DNA of 28,285 nt, from positions 1 to 28,285 of the forward strand of contig DATEDX010000166.1 in the NCBI GenBank assembly GCA_035281425.1, read 5' to 3'. A program made the position numbers and the translations under genes. The notes beneath the pieces are model-generated. The model was not told the DNA's origin. It saw nothing but the letters and a program-made list of their open reading frames with translations, and ran no database searches. Shown here in pieces: positions 17,197-23,859 of this stretch. The DNA is from JAICND01 sp035281425. GTDB lineage: Bacteria > Actinomycetota > Acidimicrobiia > Spongiisociales > ZC4RG35. Within the stretch, counting starts at the first letter, position 1; each line of letters opens with the position of its first letter.

Positions 17197-18588
17197 GTGG
17201 ACCGCGACCTTCTCACCCAGATCGCCTACCTGACGGCCTCGGTCCTCTTCATCCTTGGCCTACGCAGCCTCACCCGACCCGATCAAGCGCGGAGAGGAAT
17301 GAACCTGGCGGCGCTGGGAATGTTGCTGGCCATCGTCGGCACCCTGGTCAAGGCCGAAATCATCAGCTACGGGTGGATCGCTGTCGGTCTGGCCTTGGGC
17401 ACCTTGATCGGATACCCCTTGGGGATGTGGGTGCCGATGACGGCGATGCCGCAACGAATCGCCTTCTCTCACATGTTCGGAGCGCTGGCCGCCACTCTGG
17501 TGGGAATCGCCGAGTTCCACACCGACCTGACCGAAGGCCACCCGCTGTCCTCGGCCAAGATGGCCGCCTTGGGCTTCGAGGTGCTGTTTGGGGCGCTGAC
17601 CGTAACCGGGAGCTTCGTCGCCTTTGGCAAGCTGGCCGAGTTCCTCCCCGGCCGGCCCCTCACCTACAAGGGCCAGAACGCGGTCAACATCTCACTTGCG
17701 GCGGTGGCGGTGGGCCTGTTTCTCTATCTCATTCTCCGCCCCGAAAGCCCGGTCGCGTTCTACACGATGATTGCCCTCGCCACCGTGATCGGCCTCTTCC
17801 TCGTCCTCCCCATCGGGGGCGCCGACATGCCGGTGGTGATCTCGCTGATGAACTCGTATGCCGGGCTGGCCGCCTCCGCCACCGGCTTCGCCCTGGGCAA
17901 CGAGGTGCTCATCATCGCCGGGGCCTTGGACGGGGCCAGCGGATTCGTCCTCTCGGTGGTGATGTCGAAGGCGATGAACCGCTCCTTCACCAACATTCTC
18001 TTTGGGGCTTTCGGAAGCGCCGCCACCGGTGCCGCCGCTCGCAGCGCCGAAGGTTTGACGGTGTCGGAGATCACCCCCGAAGACGCCGCTCTCCAACTCG
18101 GATTCGCCCGTTCGGTGATCGTGGTTCCCGGCTATGGCATGGCGGTGGCTCAGGCCCAACATCAGATCAGGGAACTAGCCGAATTGGTGGAGAAAAACGG
18201 CGGCGAAGTCCGTTACGCCATCCACCCGGTGGCGGGAAGAATGCCGGGCCACATGAACGTCCTCCTCGCCGAGGCCAACGTCCCCTACGACCGCCTCTAC
18301 GACATGGAGGAGATCAACGACCGCTTTGCCGAGTCCGACGTCGCCCTCATCATCGGCGCCAACGACGTCGTCAACCCTGCCGCCCGCAACGATCCCAAGA
18401 GCCCCATCTACGGCATGCCCATCCTCAACGCCGACCATGCCCGCCGGGTCATCGTCCTCAAGCGGAGCATGAACCCCGGCTTCGCCGGGATCGAAAACGA
18501 ACTGTTTTATGCCCCCAATACCTCCATGCTCTTCGGAGATGCCAAGTCCTCGCTGACCAGGGTGATCGCCGAGCTCAAAGCCGGCTGA
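17197..18588 (+). CDS. pntB: NAD(P) transhydrogenase beta subunit
   Basis: Uses the proton gradient to drive hydride transfer from NADH to NADP+. The 463 residues comprise a membrane domain with about nine hydrophobic segments up to residue 270 or so, and a C-terminal NADP-binding domain III. In domain III the fingerprint GYGMAVAQAQ begins at Gly312. HPVAGRMPGHMNVLLAEA and GANDVVNPAARNDPKSPIYG follow, and MNPGFAGIENELFY contacts NADP. Length is as expected. The start is a GTG with little ribosome binding signal, eight bases after pntAb. It can only work with a PntAa chain encoded elsewhere. Confidence 0.95.
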   Translation: MDRDLLTQIAYLTASVLFILGLRSLTRPDQARRGMNLAALGMLLAIVGTLVKAEIISYGWIAVGLALGTLIGYPLGMWVPMTAMPQRIAFSHMFGALAATLVGIAEFHTDLTEGHPLSSAKMAALGFEVLFGALTVTGSFVAFGKLAEFLPGRPLTYKGQNAVNISLAAVAVGLFLYLILRPESPVAFYTMIALATVIGLFLVLPIGGADMPVVISLMNSYAGLAASATGFALGNEVLIIAGALDGASGFVLSVVMSKAMNRSFTNILFGAFGSAATGAAARSAEGLTVSEITPEDAALQLGFARSVIVVPGYGMAVAQAQHQIRELAELVEKNGGEVRYAIHPVAGRMPGHMNVLLAEANVPYDRLYDMEEINDRFAESDVALIIGANDVVNPAARNDPKSPIYGMPILNADHARRVIVLKRSMNPGFAGIENELFYAPNTSMLFGDAKSSLTRVIAELKAG

Positions 18589-18598
18589 CCGAGCTCGG

Positions 18599-18604
18599 TA
18601 GCCT
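18599..18604 (+). promoter_or_regulatory. Leaderless-type -10 box (TAGCCT, 7 bases before ATG)
   Basis: TAGCCT, seven bases, then the ATG of the class III aminotransferase. It lies in the 23-base gap after pntB, so the aminotransferase can be transcribed on its own. Confidence 0.5.
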
Positions 18605-18611
18605 GCAACCC

Positions 18612-19844
18612 ATGGGTTCTCTCTGGCACGGCTTCGCGGAAATGCACACCGTTCAAGATCATCCCTTCGTGGTGACAAGGGGGGACGGTTGTTACATCTT
18701 TGACCAGGCGGGCAACCGCTACCTCGACGCTACCGCCGGGCTTTGGTTCGCCAACCTTGGTTACGGGCGGCGGGAAGTGATCGATGCCGTCACCCGGCAG
18801 ATGGAAGAGATCTTCGCCTACCACACCTTCACCGACTTCGCCGTGCCCGCCACCATCCAATTGGCCGAGACCATCGCCGGCTTTGCCCCCACCCCTGGCT
18901 CCAAGGTGTTCTTCTCTAGCGGGGGCTCCGACGCCGTCGACACCGCCGCCAAGCTGGTCCGCCGTTACCACGCCCTCACCGGAAATCCCCAGCGGACGGT
19001 TTTCATCGCCCGGGAGTGGGCTTATCACGGCATGCACACCTATGGCACGTCCCTGGCCGGGATCGAACCCAACCGCAGCGGCTACGGCGACCTGGTGGGC
19101 GACATCGCCCTCGTCCCCCATGACGATCCCGAAGCGGTGGCCAAGGTGATCGATCATCAGGGAGCGGAACGTATCGCCGGCATTTTCTGCGAGCCGGTAA
19201 TCGGGGCGGGAGGAGTGCGACCGGTACCCGTCGACTATCTCCACACCGTGCGGGACCTGGTGCGAGAGGCCGGCGGATTGTTCGTCTCGGATGAGGTGAT
19301 CACCGGGTTCGGTCGGGGAGGCGACTGGTTCATGGCCGGCCGCTTCGACCTCCGTCCCGATCTCATCACCTTTGCTAAAGGGGTCACCGCCGGCTACCAG
19401 CCGTTGGGCGGGGTGATCGCCTCCCCGTTGGTGGCGTCACCATTCTTCGACAGCCCGGGAGTCATCTGGCGTCACGGCTACACCTATACCGGGCATGCCA
19501 CCGCCTGCGCCGCCGGAATCGCGGTGTGTGAGATCTACCAACGAGAGGGAATCTTTGCCCGGGCCCTCGAACTCGAGCAGGAACTGGCCGCTGCCCTGGC
19601 CCCCCTGGCCGAGCTGGCTCCGGTGACCGCCATCCGGGCCGGATGGGGAGCGATGGCCGCGGTCCAACTCGACCCCGAAGACCTGAGCTTGGCGCCGCGG
19701 ATCGCCGCCGCCACCCGTCAGGCCGGGGTGATCACCCGGGCCATCGCCGGCAATGGTCTGCAAATCTCGCCACCGCTAGTTATGACCACCCTCCAGGTGG
19801 AGGAGATGGTGGACGGCCTCCGCCGGGGCATCAGCTCGGTGTGA
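18612..19844 (+). CDS. PLP-dependent class III aminotransferase (omega-amino acid or diamine type)
   Basis: Transfers amino groups from omega-amino acids, amines or similar donors to pyruvate or 2-oxoglutarate; 410 residues. The frame is open far upstream across pntB, but the real protein begins at the ATG at 18612 (MGSLWHGFAEMH). Motifs: YLDATAGLWFANLGYG, SSGGSDAVDTAAKL, cofactor Asp227 in FVSDEVITGFGR, and Schiff-base Lys256 in ITFAKGVTAGYQPLGG. YTYTGHATACAAG follows. Substrate cannot be assigned; beta-alanine:pyruvate, GABA and polyamine aminotransferases all share this pattern. A polyamine role would fit the amidohydrolase in the window, but the genes are 7 kb apart. Confidence 0.92.
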   Translation: MGSLWHGFAEMHTVQDHPFVVTRGDGCYIFDQAGNRYLDATAGLWFANLGYGRREVIDAVTRQMEEIFAYHTFTDFAVPATIQLAETIAGFAPTPGSKVFFSSGGSDAVDTAAKLVRRYHALTGNPQRTVFIAREWAYHGMHTYGTSLAGIEPNRSGYGDLVGDIALVPHDDPEAVAKVIDHQGAERIAGIFCEPVIGAGGVRPVPVDYLHTVRDLVREAGGLFVSDEVITGFGRGGDWFMAGRFDLRPDLITFAKGVTAGYQPLGGVIASPLVASPFFDSPGVIWRHGYTYTGHATACAAGIAVCEIYQREGIFARALELEQELAAALAPLAELAPVTAIRAGWGAMAAVQLDPEDLSLAPRIAAATRQAGVITRAIAGNGLQISPPLVMTTLQVEEMVDGLRRGISSV

Positions 19845-19884
19845 GGCTTTAGGCTCTCTCCCTTCTCAGAAGAGAGGGGTACAG

Positions 19885-20175
19885 ATGACAGTCCCGGCGC
19901 AGGCCTACCCGGAGCAGAGCCAGGCCACCACCATCCTCGTCCTCGGCATCCTCAGCCTGATCTGCTGTGGCCTGCTGGGGATAGCCGCTTGGGTCATGGG
20001 CAACAATGAGATCGATGCCATCGACCAGGGAAGACGCCCTCCGCATAATCGGGGCACCGCCAACGCCGGGCGGATCTGCGGGATGATCGGTCTCGGGCTG
20101 TGGGTATTGGGCGCCATCGCCGCCATGAGCGGAGCCTTCATGGTTCCCTTCGTGGGGGGAGCCTTCGGGTCTTGA
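19885..20175 (+). CDS. DUF4190 small membrane protein (first copy)
   Basis: Membrane protein of 96 residues. A short cytoplasmic lead PEQSQATTILVLGILS is followed by two hydrophobic segments (about 15-38 and 65-92) flanking a polar loop with NNEIDAIDQGRRPP and NRGTANAGRICGMIG. This is the DUF4190 pattern, of unknown function and common in Actinomycetota. AGAGGGG lies about six bases before the ATG. It is paralogous to the gene at 20572. Its stop overlaps the likely TTG start of the DUF2752 gene. Confidence 0.87.
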   Translation: MTVPAQAYPEQSQATTILVLGILSLICCGLLGIAAWVMGNNEIDAIDQGRRPPHNRGTANAGRICGMIGLGLWVLGAIAAMSGAFMVPFVGGAFGS

Positions 20176-20555
20176 ACGCGTTACTCGGACGGCGGCCGTG
20201 GATGGCGGCGATCGCCGGGTTGAGCTTCCTGGCCGCCTGGACCCCCACCGACGACGGTCCCACCCTCTGCCCCTTCGCCCTTGCCACCGGGCATGCCTGC
20301 CCGGGGTGTGGGCTGACCAGGGCTTTGGCCTACCTCATCCGGGGCGATTTGGAGCGGACGGTCTTCTATCACCCGCTGGCACCCCTGCTGGCGATTGGCT
20401 TGGCGGTGGGGGTGGTGTGGTGGTGGGGCTACCGCTACCGGCGGTGGAGGCCGGTCCCCCTCCCCATGGTCAACGCCGCCTTGATCGCGATAGGAGTCGC
20501 CCTGGTGGCGGTGTGGGTGGGACGGATCTTGACCGGCACCCTTCCCCCGGTATAA
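20172..20555 (+). CDS. DUF2752 family membrane protein
   Basis: About 127 residues with three hydrophobic segments. The family signature is clear: CPFALATGHACPGCGLTRAL, followed by a Gly-Asp pair and HPLAP. Function is unknown. The start is uncertain: I favour the TTG at 20172, which overlaps the preceding TGA as TTGA and has a run of Gs upstream. An ATG at 20202 would give a protein ten residues shorter. The gene lies between the two DUF4190 copies. Confidence 0.82.
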   Translation: MNALLGRRPWMAAIAGLSFLAAWTPTDDGPTLCPFALATGHACPGCGLTRALAYLIRGDLERTVFYHPLAPLLAIGLAVGVVWWWGYRYRRWRPVPLPMVNAALIAIGVALVAVWVGRILTGTLPPV

Positions 20556-20571
20556 CGAAAGGAGCCATGCA

Positions 20572-20877
20572 GTGACTAGCGAATTGCCCGGCGGATATCC
20601 AGAGCAGAGTCAGGCCACCACAGTCCTCGTCTTGGGGATCCTGTCGATCGTTCTCTGCCAGATCCTCGGACCCATCGCCTGGAAGATGGGAAACGACGAG
20701 CTCAAAGCCATCGCCGACCAGCGACGGCCAGCGGACGGTCAGGCAATGGCTCAGGCCGGCAAGATCTGTGGAATCGTCGGAACCGCCCTGCTTGGGGTAG
20801 CGGTGCTGTTCATCATCGGCTTCTTCTTGCTCCTCACTTTGGGGATCATCACCTCGGCCGAGATGGGACGGTTCTAG
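20572..20877 (+). CDS. DUF4190 small membrane protein (second copy)
   Basis: Paralogue of the gene at 19885, 101 residues, sharing the lead YPEQSQATT and LVLGILS, a polar loop (MGNDELKAIADQRRP, AQAGKICGIVG) and two hydrophobic segments. The start is a GTG at 20572, chosen because AAAGGAG lies seven bases upstream. An ATG at 20567 is only two bases from that site and would read Met-Gln-stop, overlapping the GTG. The stop abuts that of the convergent mrp gene with no gap. Confidence 0.87.
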   Translation: MTSELPGGYPEQSQATTVLVLGILSIVLCQILGPIAWKMGNDELKAIADQRRPADGQAMAQAGKICGIVGTALLGVAVLFIIGFFLLLTLGIITSAEMGRF

Positions 20878-21957
20878 CTAGCTCTTGATTACCAACTGCG
20901 GATGGCTGCGCACCCGGGGCCGGCGCTCTTCGACTTTGGCGGCCAGGGCCCGGAAAGCCTCGGCGGCGTCGCTCTCCGGGGCGGCCAGCTCAACTGGCAT
21001 GGCCCGGTCGGCACCCTCCCTCATCGCCGGGACCAACGGCACCTGCCCCAAGAGGGGCACCCCCACTTCGTCGGCTAGAGCTTGCCCTCCCCCTTCTCCG
21101 AAGAGGTGGTAGCGCTTGCCGTCATCGGCCCGGAACCAGCTCATGTTCTCGACGACGCCGATCACCTCCTGGTTGACGGTCTCAGCCATCAAAGCTGCCC
21201 TCCTCGCCACCCGCTGCGCCGTCGGCTGAGGAGTGGTGACCAGGAGTACCTGGGCTCGGGGAAGGAACTGGGAGAGGGAGATGGCGATGTCGCCGGTACC
21301 CGGAGGCATGTCGACCAGCAGGTAATCGGGGGCGTCCCAGAAGACATCAGTAAGGAACTGTTCGATGGCCTTGTGGAGCATGGGCCCCCGCCAGATCACG
21401 GCCTTGTCCTCGGGAACGAAGTAATCCATGGAGATGGCCTTAACGCCGTGGGCTACTGGGGGGATGATCGACTGGTCGATCACTACCGGCGGATGCCGAA
21501 CCCCCAGCATGCGGGGGATCGAGAAGCCCCAGATATCGGCATCGATCACTCCCACCTTCCTCCCCCGCTGGGCGAGGGCCACCGCCAAGTTGGTCGTGAC
21601 CGAGGACTTCCCCACCCCACCCTTGCCAGAAGATACGGCCAGAACCCGGGTGGCAGAGCCGGGTTGGCCCACCTGAGGACCGGCCGCTTCCCGAAGCCGA
21701 TTCATCAGCTGGCGGCGAGCTTCGTCGTCGAGCGGGCTGAGCTCTATTGCCACCTTCCCGTCGGTGATCTCTTTGGCTCGCGCTTCGAGCAGGTCCGCCT
21801 CGGGGTGGTTGGGAACCACCAGCGGAATCAGCGCCCGCAGTCCTCCCCGAAGGGGCTTCTGGACTTCCACCACCAGGCCGAGGTCGCCCAACGTCCGGTT
21901 GAACAGAGGCTCAGTGACTTGGGAAAGGGCGCGCTGGACATCTTGGCCCGCACTCAT
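20878..21957 (-). CDS. mrp: Mrp/NBP35 family Fe-S cluster carrier ATPase (ApbC-like)
   Basis: P-loop ATPase of 359 residues thought to carry and deliver [4Fe-4S] clusters in the cytosol. The frame is open beyond 22278, but the ATG at 21957 gives the proper family N-terminus and has AGGTG upstream. Residues 1-90 are the MIP18/DUF59 domain (VQRALSQVTEPLFNRTLGDL). The deviant Walker A is SGKGGVGKSS at 110-119, followed by DADIWGFSIPRMLG and VDMPPGTGDI. The cluster-binding CxxC of many homologues is absent: the segment reads ENMSWFRADDGKRYHLFG, as in actinobacterial Mrp proteins. It diverges from the cysteine-rich regulator. Confidence 0.94.
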   Translation of the reverse strand: MSAGQDVQRALSQVTEPLFNRTLGDLGLVVEVQKPLRGGLRALIPLVVPNHPEADLLEARAKEITDGKVAIELSPLDDEARRQLMNRLREAAGPQVGQPGSATRVLAVSSGKGGVGKSSVTTNLAVALAQRGRKVGVIDADIWGFSIPRMLGVRHPPVVIDQSIIPPVAHGVKAISMDYFVPEDKAVIWRGPMLHKAIEQFLTDVFWDAPDYLLVDMPPGTGDIAISLSQFLPRAQVLLVTTPQPTAQRVARRAALMAETVNQEVIGVVENMSWFRADDGKRYHLFGEGGGQALADEVGVPLLGQVPLVPAMREGADRAMPVELAAPESDAAEAFRALAAKVEERRPRVRSHPQLVIKS

Positions 21958-21997
21958 GGTTTCACCTACGGCCGTAGTGAGTAGAAGAGGCTCGCTC

Positions 21998-22005
21998 ACT
22001 ATAGT
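21998..22005. promoter_or_regulatory. Palindromic bidirectional -10 element between mrp and the regulator
   Basis: ACTATAGT is a perfect palindrome, so TATAGT reads as a -10 box on both strands (22000-22005 plus, 22003-21998 minus). The plus start would give a leader of about 5 bases for the regulator. The minus start would give about 34 bases for mrp, including its AGGTG site. Both genes would therefore draw on one RNA polymerase site. Confidence 0.55.
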
Positions 22006-22016
22006 TTGGGTACTGA

Positions 22017-22742
22017 ATGAGCCTTGCGAGCACAGATTCCCTCGATCGCAGCATTGGCGATCTCGCCTCCTCCCTGGGTGATCCCACCCGCCGGGGCATC
22101 TACCTCGCGGTTCGCCAAAGCCCCGAGCCGCTGACCAGTTCCCAGATCGCCAACCTCTTCTCCATCCATCCCAATGTCGCCCGACACCATCTCGACCGTC
22201 TGGCCGAAGACGGTTATCTAAGGGTGACCCACCAGCGCCGGAGTGGACGCAGTGGGCCCGGGGCCGGTCGCCCGGCAAAGTGTTACGAAGCCACCTCCAA
22301 GGGCGTCTCCCTTCACCCCGGCCGTCGCTACGACCTGTTGGTGGAGCTGCTGGTGCGGGTGCTCGACGAGCTGAAACCGACGGAGATCGCCGCCATCGCC
22401 GAGAAGGTGGGTCGCCAGTATGGCGAGGAACTAGCCGCCTCCATCGGCACCCCCTCCGACCCCGGCTACGAGGACGCCCTCAGCGCCATCGTCAAAGTCA
22501 TGAGCGGGGCGGGGTTCGAGGTGAGCGCCGATCCCGACGCCCACATCCTTCTCACCTCCCACTGCCCCTTCGGCGAGGCTGCCACCGGACATCCGGAAGT
22601 GGTCTGCTCCCTCGACCGGGGGATGGTGGCCGGGATCATGGGGGTAATGCATCAAGCCTGCACCCCGGTGGTGATCCCCCATCACCAACTCGACGAAGAC
22701 TGTGTGACCCAGATTCCGGTTTCGATCACCTCCAAAACCTGA
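22017..22742 (+). CDS. SufR-like winged-helix regulator with C-terminal cysteines
   Basis: Predicted Fe-S-sensing transcription regulator, 241 residues. The N-terminal winged helix covers about 14-95: LGDPTRRGIYLAV, recognition region SSQIANLFSIHPNVARHHLDRL, and a basic wing rich in Arg and Gly. The C-terminal half carries Cys183, Cys197, Cys215 and Cys229 in HCPFGEA, VCSLDRGMV, QACTPVV and EDCVTQI. This resembles SufR/COG2345 proteins, which bind an Fe-S cluster and repress suf genes. It diverges from the Mrp Fe-S carrier. No suf genes are in the window, so its targets may be mrp and distant operons. Confidence 0.82.
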   Translation: MSLASTDSLDRSIGDLASSLGDPTRRGIYLAVRQSPEPLTSSQIANLFSIHPNVARHHLDRLAEDGYLRVTHQRRSGRSGPGAGRPAKCYEATSKGVSLHPGRRYDLLVELLVRVLDELKPTEIAAIAEKVGRQYGEELAASIGTPSDPGYEDALSAIVKVMSGAGFEVSADPDAHILLTSHCPFGEAATGHPEVVCSLDRGMVAGIMGVMHQACTPVVIPHHQLDEDCVTQIPVSITSKT

Positions 22743-23711
22743 TTACTCAGCGCTGAGCACCTCTCGGATCCGTAGATAGAACTCGAGGGCAGTGGCCACC
22801 TGGTCCTCGCTCTCCAACAACTGGCGGTAACCGAGGCTGGCCCCGTTGAAGTGGGGGTCGTTCCAGAGCGGATCGCGGCGATCGATCTCACTCCAAGCCG
22901 CCACGTACAAGTAGGGCTCGGGGTGGTGGTCGTCTCCCGGGGAGACGCCATAGGAAGCGCGAGCTTGCCGCTCGGGATCGCCCAACTCGGTGGCGATGTC
23001 GAAGTGCTCCGGCCAAATCTGAACGTAGGAGGGCTGGTGACGCGGCTCGCTACGGGCCCGGAGCTCTTCTAGCACCAGGCAACCGAAACCGAACAGGGCA
23101 TAAATCGCCTCCTGAGCCGGCTCAGCCAAGCGCAGCTCCCGGTCGGGATCGGCCGCCGGCAGCTGGTCACGAAAACGGGGATACCAGTCGGGTCGGTAGT
23201 CGATACCGGCGGCTTGGCAGGCAGCCCCGATGGTGGTAAGCGTTGAAACCTCCACGGCTTCACCGCGCTGCACCACCAGCGACGAACCCTCCAGCCGCAT
23301 CTGCTGGTCGGAACCGAAGAAGGGGGTGCCGAAGCCGCCTCTGGTGAAACGAAGCCCGATCTTGGTGTTGGCGCGGTGACGGGCCGGGGACAACACGAAG
23401 TAGGCGATTTGGTGAAGGGTTTCCCGCGTGGTCGTGTAGTCGGCGGGGAGGTCCGCAAGGCGATCCCAGGGCCCGAGCCAGCCCGAGCGCGCCCAACCCT
23501 CTAGTTGGGAGTTTTGCCCCACCACCTGGGTCCAGGTCAGGTCGCCGTTGGTAAGCGCCGACACGATGAGCTGCGCCTCGCTCCGAGCAGTGGGATCGTC
23601 GGTGAATTCTCCGGTGTGTACCGCAGGGGGGGACGGCTCCAACACCCGCGCTTCGTATCCCGTAGGTACGAACTCTTGAGCCTCGGCGCGGGGATTACGA
23701 GCGGTGATCAT
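22743..23711 (-). CDS. Uncharacterised soluble protein
   Basis: I do not recognise the family. The 322 residues show no signal peptide or membrane helices. Segments that look conserved are LSPARHRANTKIGLRFTRGGFGTPFF, QPSYVQIWPEHFDIATELGD, and YLYVAAWSEIDRRDPLWND near the C-terminus. The acidic/aromatic composition suggests a compact globular domain, but no catalytic motif can be named. The ATG at 23711 follows TAGTGT by six bases, another leaderless-type start. The stop abuts the regulator's stop with no gap. It diverges from aconitase. Confidence 0.8.
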   Translation of the reverse strand: MITARNPRAEAQEFVPTGYEARVLEPSPPAVHTGEFTDDPTARSEAQLIVSALTNGDLTWTQVVGQNSQLEGWARSGWLGPWDRLADLPADYTTTRETLHQIAYFVLSPARHRANTKIGLRFTRGGFGTPFFGSDQQMRLEGSSLVVQRGEAVEVSTLTTIGAACQAAGIDYRPDWYPRFRDQLPAADPDRELRLAEPAQEAIYALFGFGCLVLEELRARSEPRHQPSYVQIWPEHFDIATELGDPERQARASYGVSPGDDHHPEPYLYVAAWSEIDRRDPLWNDPHFNGASLGYRQLLESEDQVATALEFYLRIREVLSAE

Positions 23712-23717
23712 CGACCG

Positions 23718-23723
23718 ACACTA
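23718..23723 (-). promoter_or_regulatory. Leaderless-type -10 box (TAGTGT, 6 bases before ATG)
   Basis: TAGTGT on the minus strand, six bases, then the ATG at 23711. No ribosome binding site is present. Confidence 0.5.
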
Positions 23724-23732
23724 ACCGGGCGT

Positions 23733-23785
23733 TTGCCCGCGGCAGGCAAGTTGGCACGCCTTCTCCAAAGGACAAATCCTTGCCT
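23733..23785. promoter_or_regulatory. Cluster of short inverted repeats upstream of acnA
   Basis: Three small dyads overlap: TTGCC-N7-GGCAA (23733-23749), AGGCAAG paired with CTTGCCT (23744-23750 with 23779-23785), and AAGGA-CAAA-TCCTT (23768-23781). They lie upstream of the acnA -10 box, so they would act as DNA operators rather than leader structure. This is a weak visual signal. Confidence 0.25.
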
Positions 23786-23828
23786 TCTTTTCGCGACTTC
23801 GCCCTCGAGTCCCCCTCCGGCCCCTCGG

Positions 23829-23834
23829 TACACT
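23829..23834 (+). promoter_or_regulatory. Candidate -10 box of acnA
   Basis: TACACT, 25 bases before the ATG at 23860. A start about 7 bases downstream leaves a leader of about 19 bases containing GAAAGG as ribosome binding site. Confidence 0.45.
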
Positions 23835-23859
23835 CGACTCTGATTTGAAAGGCACAACG

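Noticed and set aside
17103..18611. Upstream open extension of the class III aminotransferase frame
   Set aside because: It overlaps all of pntB in another phase and encodes Arg/Pro-rich nonsense. The protein family begins at the ATG at 18612.
19855..19882. Hairpin covering the ribosome binding site of the first DUF4190 gene
   Set aside because: Only CTTCT/AGAAG pairs cleanly and the loop would be too short; extending the stem adds mismatches.
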